Source of the DNA: Hermatobates lingyangjiaoensis
Taxonomy: Eukaryota; Arthropoda; Insecta; Hemiptera; Hermatobatidae
Reading direction: 5' to 3'
NCBI GenBank assembly: GCA_026182355.1
Contig: JAPFBL010000372.1
Coordinates: forward strand, 112,001 to 176,000
DNA length: 64,000 nucleotides
Part shown: piece by piece, positions 30,101-40,600 of the stretch
How the letters are laid out: each line of letters starts with the position of its first letter
Position numbering within the stretch: position 1 is the first letter of the stretch
Program-made: the position numbers and the translations under genes
Notes under the pieces: model-generated
What the model was told of the DNA's origin: nothing
What the model saw: the letters and a program-made list of their open reading frames with translations, nothing else
Database searches by the model: none

Positions 30101-33100
30101 TATACCATTAAATTTTTATATGTGGAGACCATTTCATTAGCTTTTTACCCTACATTTAATAATGTCTTACTTAATCTTACTTTTGTAAGTTCATCTATTT
30201 TTTTTAAATAAAAAACAAGTTTTACTAATGTTATTTCAGATTGTTTTTTAACTCAAGCCATAGTCTACGTTTTGATGCACTTTGTTCCTCACCATTCGAG
30301 TGATTTGACCACATACCACGCTGCTCTCAAACAGTTTCTCGATGATGTTTATGAATATAACAAACCTCCTTTGAATAGAGATGTTCTTTGTGCAAATTTT
30401 GTGGAAAACTTGCACGACCCAGGTAAACATAAAATAAACCTATTGCCCCTTTTTGGTCATTTATAATTAAGATACTTTAAACAAATAAGGTCATATGATA
30501 CAAATGTTAATAAATTACCTTAGTAGCAGTCATATTATTTAATTTGAGGAACTAACTCCACATTGAATAATCTGTAAATTTAGAGCGTTCCCAAATTTAT
30601 GAGCTGTATGTTTCAGTCATCTATGTAGTAATACAATTTTGTTTTTTTTTTTGCATTGTCTTCTTTTTATAGAAAATGATTGACATCTTTGATAGTTGAA
30701 AAACAATTTTGTGTCACCTATAAGATTTACGAGTATTATTGAGTAAATGAAGTTTTTTGTTGTTGTTGTTATTCCATTAAATAATATTTCTCGTCATATT
30801 TTTAATTACATTATACCGATAATGTGGCTTATTGACATGCATTGTCATTTAAAAGAATATGCATTTCAAATAAATATAAATTAGTAAGAAAAATTATTTA
30901 TGTAATCATAATTATTTCATGAAAAAGTTATTAATTACGTAACTTATTCGTAACCAATAATTACGTAATTAATTACATAACCTATCTAATTTGTATTTAT
31001 TATGAATTAGTCGTAATTCACTAAATTTATTACAAAAAAATTATTGGAATTAATTGCCCTGAAATGTAAATAACATAGTTGAATCAGGCAATTAGAAGAT
31101 TAATTTAATATAATATTGATTAGAGTTTATGGTAAATATGTTACAATACACTTTCAATTCCAATTTTCTTTTTAATCAAACATTGATATAAATGAAGTAT
31201 TGTTTTTGGTTTGCCGATTTCAGGAGCTAATCTAGGAGTGGTGCTTCTTTGCAAGAGAGAAGAGTGGGAATGGGCATCTAAACTGATGGAGACCAAAGTC
31301 CACCCCCTCCTCGTCAACTGGCTGAAAGGGACTGTTAGCGAGGATATGGCCATTGCAGCAGTCACCTGTCTCGGTAATCCTCCTCTTACACTAGGATCTA
31401 TATATATATAGAATAGAATAATATTTGTATTTAAAGTATAAACTTTATACAAAGGAGTATTACATTGCTTCATAGTTTAAAATTCACATGCTAGTATTTT
31501 CAAGCCATAATATTATCAATAATAACGAAATACATAAAAAACAAAACAAATAAATTCTTAAATATACTGATATTTGAATATTTCTTAAAAGCTCTTCTTT
31601 TGTTTTCTCCTTTTTATTGTTCATTTAAAATAAAAGCTCTAATTTTTAAAATATTTACAAAATAGTTAAAAAACTTTTTACAAAATAATTAAAAATTTAT
31701 AGCATAGTTGAAAACCTAATTACAAAATAGTTAAATATTACAAAATAGTAATTACAAAACTACTATTATTACTATTACTATTATTACTAATTACAACATA
31801 GTTTTTCTTTTTTTTTTAATTTCCTTTTCTCCTTTTTATTATTCGTTTGAAATAAAAGCTCTAATTTTTAAAATATTTACAAAAAAGTAAAATATATTTG
31901 CAGCCTGCCTTTTGTGTACAATTCCTAGGAGAGAGGCAAGGTTGGTTTCATCCGACCACTCGTTATTGAAAAAGCTGTGGGGTAAGAAGGCTTGCCGTTG
32001 AGGGCCATAGATAGGACATCTCAATAGTATATGGGCCAAAGTCTCACATTCCTGCATATTACATAGTGTACAGAGCTCCTCAGTTTTAATTTTATATAAG
32101 ATACCTCTGAACGAAAGGTGTAGGCTGTCACCGCCTGCTGTTCTTAATTGCGCTAGTGTTCTTTGATAATTATATGTTAAATTGAGATCTGGATTTAAAT
32201 AGCTAGTGTTTATGTGGTTAAAACTGTTTATTATTCTATATAATTTACTGTAAGAAGAGCTTTGTATTTTATGGAAGTCCTGTAACTTAAGTCTATTGGA
32301 GTAATTCTTGAGGATTGTGTTCCTTGACTCATTGCTGATCCTGCTTGTTAGAATATTTTGATTGTCAATAGAACTGGCAAAGAACTGTTTAACCTGAGAA
32401 ACCCAATTCAATCTCGTAGCGTTGGTAGGTACGGTATCCAGGTAATGCAGACGCTCAAAGCATTTCCTCACTAACCTAGTTTCTTCTAAACTATAGATAT
32501 AGTTGATGAAGTTGATCGTCATTTGCATAATTTTAACTGAGATGTGCTCAACATGGAACTCTTGCCTTATAACATAATGCGGAGTATTAAATTTCAAAGA
32601 AAAATAACTTTTAAAGAAGTAACTTTGAGCAACTTCTAATTGCTCTAAATTTCTGTGGGACCACACTGGTGCTGCATATAATAGAGTACTGATGATGCTT
32701 GCATTGTAAACTTGACACACAGCTTGAAATGATTTGTTTGAAGCTTTTGCCAGGGCTTCCCTTACCACACCTGAGGTGGCTCTAGCTCTGCTTAATGCTT
32801 GTTTTACTGCCTCTTCAAATACCCCTCTCCTACTAAACCAAACTCCTAAATAATTAAAGTGACTTACTTCTTCTAAAAGAGCATCATTATAATAACATTT
32901 GTGGCGTTTGTGTGAGAGTTTTCCCTTGGAGAATATCATGACTTTAGTTTTTCCCGTGTTCACTGTAAGTCTGTTACTCTGGCAGTATTCATGTAGAATT
33001 GTGAGAGCTCGATTTAAATTTACAATGGAATCTGTAAATATTGTTATATCGTCAGCATAAGCTAAGGTAGTTAATGAAGTCTCAGCATCCAGACTAAGTC

Positions 33101-35982
33101 CTTCAAAACCCCTTTCCTGAAAGAAAGTCTCAATGTCACTCAGAAAAAGGTTAAACAAGAGAGGAGATAAAATTTCTCCTTGTAGAAGGCCCTTTGATAT
33201 TTCGATTTTGGAAGACAACTCATTATTTAAGCTGATTTTCGTCTGTGCTTTTTCGTAAAGATTTTTAATTATTCTGACTACTTTGGAACTAATTTTCAGT
33301 TTTATTAATTTATTAAATAAGATCATATGAGTTACACTGTCAAATGCTTTCTTGAAGTCGATAAAGGCTGTTACAACTTTTCTTTTAGGTAACCTTATAT
33401 GGTTTTGTACCATTGTGTTTAATATAAATATATTATCGACACAACTGCGCCCAGTTCTAAATCCATTTTGGGTCTCTGGGATGAGGTTTCGACTTTCCAC
33501 CCAAGTACTGAGCCTGTTATTTATGATTGATGTAAATAGTTTACAGACTGTGTTTACTAAGGAAATGCCTCTGTAGTTGTTTAAATCTTTTTTGTCTCCT
33601 TTTTTATGCAACAATTTAGTGATGATTATGGACCAGTCTTCAGGTATTTCTTCTGACTCGAATATTTTATTAAAATAATTAGTTATGAATTTGATGCCTT
33701 CTTCCGGAAAATATTTATAAAAATCATTATTTATTGTGTCTGAACCCGGCGCCGAGCTCTTCTTCATTTTATTAATGGCAGCTGTGACTTCATGGGTTGT
33801 TATTTCTTTATCAAGATCAGGGTCAAGGATCTCATGCATTGGTGCACTGTTATACTCTTTGTTTTGGTTCCGTGTATAAAATCTATACAAGTCTTCGCAG
33901 TCGTATCGTTAAATCAGAGCTGTTATTAATTTTCTTCTTAAATCTGTAATAGTCCTTAATAATGGTCTTTGCTATCTTTGTGTTTATTATCTATAATATA
34001 TATATATCGACACATACTGCGCCCATTCTAATATCCATATATATGGGTCTCTGATGAGGTTGTAAAAGACTTTCCAACCCTGTTACGTATTACTTAGGGC
34101 ACTTCTTATTGGTATGATGGGTGTAAATAGTTTCAGAACACGTGTTCTACTAAGGAAACTGCCGTCTGCTCGTCTGCCTCAGTTCACTCCGGGAGAGGGC
34201 TTTTTGTCTCCTACTTAATTTATGCAATAGAGTTTAGTGATGAGGTCTGGCCAGTCTTCAGGTAGTGTACCTTCTGACTCGAATATCGGTGTTAAAATAA
34301 TGGGCTTAGTGAATTTCACCAGATGCTGCTGTCCGGAAAATATTTGTAAAAATCATTATTTATGTGGGTGTCTGTAGACCTTTTCGGCGCCGAGCTCGGT
34401 CTTCATTTTATTACACTTGGCAGCTCCGCGTCTTCTGGAGAGGGCTCGCGTCTATTTCTTTAATTTCACAGATGGCAGGAATGGCATAGGATCCTCATGC
34501 ATTGAAGCACTGTTATCTCGTTAGAATCTGGTTCCGTGTATAAACATCTATGAGTTGAAGTCGAGTTCGCAGTGTGTGTGGCGTTTGTCGTTAGACCCCT
34601 TTACTGCAGTGATATTATTGAATAATGCGTGGCGCCTTCCTCGTGTCGTTGCGACTGTTAATCGACCGTCCTCGGTCAAAATTCTTTGCTATTTTTGGTG
34701 TTATCTATCCTGACTGGATATGTGCGTTATATATATAGTATATATGCCAGATATAGATATTGTAAAAGACGAGCCAATCCCTGTTACGTATTACTTAGGG
34801 CACTTCTTATTGGTTGTGGGTGTTTATTCGCCGAACACGTTTCTCCCTAGCACACTCCGTCTGCTCGGCTGCCTCAGCCTTCACTCCGGGAGAGGGCTCG
34901 CAGTCCCTACTTAATTTTCCAATAGAGTTGGATGAAGGTCTTGGCGTCCTGGCTTGGAAGTGTACCTCGTCGAACTCGGTGTTCACTATGGGCTTAGTGG
35001 ATTTCACCAGATACTGGCTGTTGGTGTTTTTTGTAAATTCTATTGATGTGGGTGTATGTAGACCTTTTCCCCGTCGGTTTCTTAACACGCTTGGCCGCAT
35101 CCGCCGTCCTTCCTGGAGAGGGCTCGCAGTCCCTACTTTAATTTCACAGATGGCAGGAATGGCATAGGCGTCCTCACGCAGAAGAGTTCCTCGTAAGAAT
35201 CTGGTCCGGGCTATGGGCATTATGAGTTGAAGTTGAAGTTGAGTGTGTGTGGCGTTTGTCATTAGACCCCTTTACTGCAGTGTTTTCTTGAAGAATGCGT
35301 GGCGCCTTCCTCGTGTCGTTGCGACCGGTTTCGACCGTTCCTCGGTCATTCTCAAGCTGGTGGGTGTAGTTCCTGGCTGGATTGTGCGTTATTATATGTT
35401 GAATGCCAGATTAGATATTGTAAAAGACGAGCCAATCCCTGTTACGTATTACTTAGGGCACTTCTTATTGGTTGTGGGTGTTTATTCGCCGAACACGTTT
35501 CTCCCTAGCACACTCCGTCTGCTCGGCTGCCTCAGCCTTCACTCCGGGAGAGGGCTCGCAGTCCCTACTTAATTTTCCAATAGAGTTGGATGAAGGTCTT
35601 GGCGTCCTGGCTTGGAAGTGTACCTCGTCGAACTCGGTGTTCACTATGGGCTTAGTGGATTTCACCAGATACTGGCTGTTGGTGTTTTTTGTAAAAAAAA
35701 CACCACAGCCAGTATCTGGTGAAATCCACTAAGCCCATAGTGAACACCGAGTTCGACGAGGTACACTTCCAAGCCAGGACGCCAAGACCTTCATCCAACT
35801 CTATTGGAAAATTAAGTAGGGACTGCGAGCCCTCTCCCGGAGTGAAGGCTGAGGCAGCCGAGCAGACGGAGTGTGCTAGGGAGAAACGTGTTCGGCGAAT
35901 AAACACCCACAACCAATAAGAAGTGCCCTAAGTAATACGTAACAGGGATTGGCTCGTCTTTTACAATATCTAATCTGGCATT

Positions 35983-36057
<75 letters not shown>

Positions 36058-36944
36058 TATATTTTGGGAGCAGACCTTCATTTAGACATGTTATATTAAA
36101 GAGTATGCCGATCTTCATTTTCGTTCGTTTTTTAATTAATTTCTCCAGTTTTCTAAACTTGGTTTTTAACTCTTCAGGTAAACTAAACACTAACTCTCCG
36201 AAAGATTTATTCTTGAGTTCCATAGTGGTAAAATCGAATAATACACTCTAAACCTAACTACAAAAAAAAAGAAAAAAAAAAACAAACAAACTATACATTA
36301 AATTATTCCAACGTTTCGGTCACTTTGACCATCTTCAGGGATTTACAATATGACGATTAAACAACTTAACTTAAGGAAAAACACTAACAATAATTATTAC
36401 AAACAATCTAGTCGCGAATTATTACATAGCTAACATAATGAATTGACATCAAGACAACGAGGAGGAGGAAACCTGAAATTTTGGAACCTCCAAGATTTGT
36501 AACCTCCTCGTTGTCTTGATGTCAATTCATTATGTTAGCTATGTAATAATTCGCGACTAGATTGTTTGTAATAATTATTGTTAGTGTTTTTCCTTAAGTT
36601 AAGTTGTTTAATCGTCATATTGTAAATCCCTGAAGATGGTCAAAGTGACCGAAACGTTGGAATAATTTAATGTATAGTTTGTTTGTTTTTTTTTTTCATT
36701 TTTTTGTAGTTAGGTTTAGAGTGTATTATTCGATTACCACTATGGAACTCAAGAATAAATCTTTCGGAGAGTTAGTGTTTAGTTTACCTGAAGAGTTAAA
36801 AACCAAGTTTAGAAAACTGGAGAAATTAAATAAAAAACGAACGAAAATGAAGATCGGCATACTCTTTAATAATATATATATATATATAATCCTATTTATA
36901 TATTTATATATATATATATATATATATAATCCTATTTATATATT

Positions 36945-36990
<46 letters not shown>

Positions 36991-37574
36991 GGTTTGATTA
37001 AATAATACGCCATATTTACGGTTGATTAGTTTCCTTGTGTATTTCTCAAGGGATCTGAATAATCTTCTTGTACAAACATCTAAATTGAATAGAACATTAC
37101 CAATGGTTCCATTGTCTTTACATCTTGCATTTCCACTAATTTTACTATTGTTACAACAGTCACAACTAGTACTATTACTATTACTACTACTACTATTATC
37201 ACTACTATCGACATGTTTCGACTGCTCGTCAGTCATCTTCTGGATAATTAGGTTCTTTGCTTATCCAGAAGATGACTGACGAGCAGTCGAAACATGTCGA
37301 TAGTAGTGATAATAGTAGTAGTGATAATAATAGTAGTAGTAGTAATAGTAATAGTACTAGTTGTGACTGTTGTAACAATAGTAAAATTAGTGGAAATGCA
37401 AGATGTAAAGACAATGGAACCATTGGTAATGTTCTATTCAATTTAGATGTTTGTAGAAGAAGATTATTCAGATCCCTTGAGAAATACACAAGGAAACTAA
37501 TCAACCGTAAATATGGCGTATTATTTAATCAAACCTGTATAAATGAAGGACTGCTTCCTAAATATACTAATATA

Positions 37575-37623
<49 letters not shown>

Positions 37624-40600
37624 CAGAAGTTATGAGGCTTTAAGCTGTATTTTGCTAACTTCACAGAGTTGTTTATTTTTAAAATACACAGGTGTGGCAA
37701 GTAGGTATTGTTAGATGATTTAAATTTCATTTGAGCATATGAATATATGGCCTATTTGACATCATTGAAAAGTTGTTTCCCATAGTTGAGGATGTACTAT
37801 CTATTAAGAATAAATAGTTTCGTGAACGAGAAATTCTCAGCCCTTAATACGAATAGGCAGAAAAAAATCAACAAACATGTTCTTATGCTATACCATGCCG
37901 AAGAAGGAATTTACAAGTCAGTAAAGAGAGTGATTAGTGATGAGGAAGCAGTTCATTATCCAACTTAATTTCTTTCTCCTGGAATGCCTGCTCATGAGTA
38001 AAAAGTTAAAGTAGGAGCACCAATCATGCTGAAATTTAGTAGCAGTAACAAAATTTCATGTTACGAAACGAGAGTGCCCCAAAACTGTGCAACGGAGCAC
38101 GACTCTGAGTTCGTGCTCTGCACAGATATGCCATAGAGGCGGATATTATGACTGGGTTGTGGTATTCGGGAGTCTGTGTGTATACCACGCATACCATTGA
38201 TTCCGAGCCACTATCCGTTTTCGTTCAAACGATTGCAAAGTGCCGTCAGATTCTGTTTCGTAATGACGTTAAATAACTCGCAAGGGGAAAGTCTATCTAA
38301 CACAGGAATTGAAGTGAGTGAGATCAAGTTTTTCTCACATAGTCAACTGTAGTTTGCTTGCTCAAGAGTTAGAGGTTCCAACTGTTTGTTCTTCCATGAG
38401 ACTGAAGGACAGACATCTAATGTGGTGTATACAGAAGCATTTGTTTAACACTACACTAATAATGGTATTATCTACTATTCTATAATTTCTAATGGCATTT
38501 TGGAATACCAAGTATAATAGAACTTTTGATTCCGTCAAAGACGGGTAGCTTTGCTAGTGTTACATATTTGTATTATTCTTGAATCACAAATATACAAAAG
38601 TAAAATAAATACCTTCTAAGGATTCACCAATTCTATGTAAATATGCTATGACGTTTTCATCATAATTTGTAAAATATAATAGCTACCTTAGAATTATTAA
38701 TATGATCCTTCATTATTTTTGTTGATATGTTTACTTATGGCAATGTTAACTATTGCCACTTCTTGTTTTTTTGTTACTATTTGTTGTTTTCTATATCTTT
38801 ATTTTATGATATCTAACAGTGAAAGAGAAGGGTTAGGTTAGGTTAGGTTGCAGTGGCAGTCCCACAAGGAACACACGTAGGCCAAGCGTTGGCCCTTTGT
38901 GATACCACACAATGAAGATTGATTCTACAGTGGGAGTCCTAAATTTTGCCTAACTCAAATATATTTAGAGTAGGGATCTTTAACGAGTACCTGACATCAT
39001 ATAGGCTCGGGACCGACGGTTTAACGTCCTTCTCCGAGGGACGACGTGCTCAGATTTATTCACCTCCTGCGTGAATAAATCGAGAGCCAGGTGAGGATTG
39101 AACCCCGGTCCTATCAGTTTCAGAAGTGAGCACGTAACCACTGAGCTAGCCTGGCCCCCAAAGAGAAGGGTTAGACTTATATATTGTTTGGCTTTGTGCA
39201 ATCCCAAAGCAGATTATATATGTTTTATATATTAAAATATATTTGATTTATTACTAAAGATATTTTATGTTGTTCAGGACGAGTGGTTAGAGGGTATCCT
39301 ATGAATGTTGCCAACAGCTCAATCATGAGGAGCAGGGAACTCCTGGAAACTCTCCTCACCAGCGAAAGCAGTAAGATATATTTATAATCAACTCATCTGT
39401 CTACTTATTTAAAAAAAAAAAAACTCGTTTGTTACGAGATATTAAAAACGCTGTTAAGGTTCAACAACGTGATTTAATTCTCAACATACTAGTACAATTA
39501 GTAATATTTCAGTGATGAATGGCCACCTTCAAGCTAGTCATGGAACGAAACCAATTTTGTTTCCGTTCCCGATTCTGTACAAACACCCCTCATTACGGAC
39601 GACTCCAATCCTTTTAATAATTTTATTTTTAAAACATTTTATTTAACAAAGTATTTACTTTATTTAGCTACCTAATTAAGTAAAAAAAAATTAGTAAATA
39701 CTACATTAACTCTTCAATGTACTATCTTTTAATTTATTCAAAAAAATGAAATTAAAATTACAAGCATTTAACAAGTGTAGATCCTTTTATAATTATATAA
39801 ATTGTAATTCTTATTTTGCAGATTATAAATATCGTAAACAGAAATTGAATGGAATAAAACTTTGAATGTAAAAAAGCTATAACATCAGTTAGTCTTTAGT
39901 TAATTGTTATAGCAATATTCATATAGTTGAATTTGAATTTTGAGGATATTGATCAGGTTTGAATAAACGCTTTTATGTCAACCTTTCTCCGTATATTTAC
40001 GCATCTTCAGGGCTGGGAATTTGAATTGCCTCTTTTTTTTATTTAAGTTAATATTACTTAATTAGTTTCATAACTACTTGTACTTTAGTCACTACGTTTC
40101 TCTTAATGGACTGTTTTTTTTTTAATTATTATATTATATATAATTCATCATTATATATATTCACTTGATAAACGAAAAGACGATCCAAACTGGAGACAAT
40201 AACAGTTTAAAATTGAAGATAGGTAGCACACAAAGTAAAGAAACACATTTACAAACTCACAATTTCGGGCAAACCGTCTTCAGGAGAAAAGAGAAAGGGA
40301 GACCAAGCACGTTGTAGACGCAACGGCTAGTAACCCGTTGCGTCTACAACGTTCTTGGTCTCCCTTTCTCTTTTCTCCTGAAGATGGATTGCCCGAAATT
40401 GTGAGTTTGTAAATGTGTTTCTTTACTTTGTGTGCTGCTACCTATCTTCAAATTTGAACTGTCATTATATATATATATATTTATATCAATTATCAAACCA
40501 AAATATGAAATGGTAGTAAAAAAAGACTAAGATCTTTCAACCGTAACAAGCGGTCTTCGTCAGACTCAAAAACCCAACTCTGAAGAAGACCGCTTGTTAC

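Noticed and set aside
34807..36251. Many overlapping ORFs on both strands
   Set aside because: They come from direct and inverted copies of one repeat and from TA arrays. Only the repeat itself is annotated.
38831..38849. Telomere or interstitial telomeric block
   Set aside because: Fewer than four TTAGG units are present, and they sit exactly at the end of a SINE, so they are its tail.
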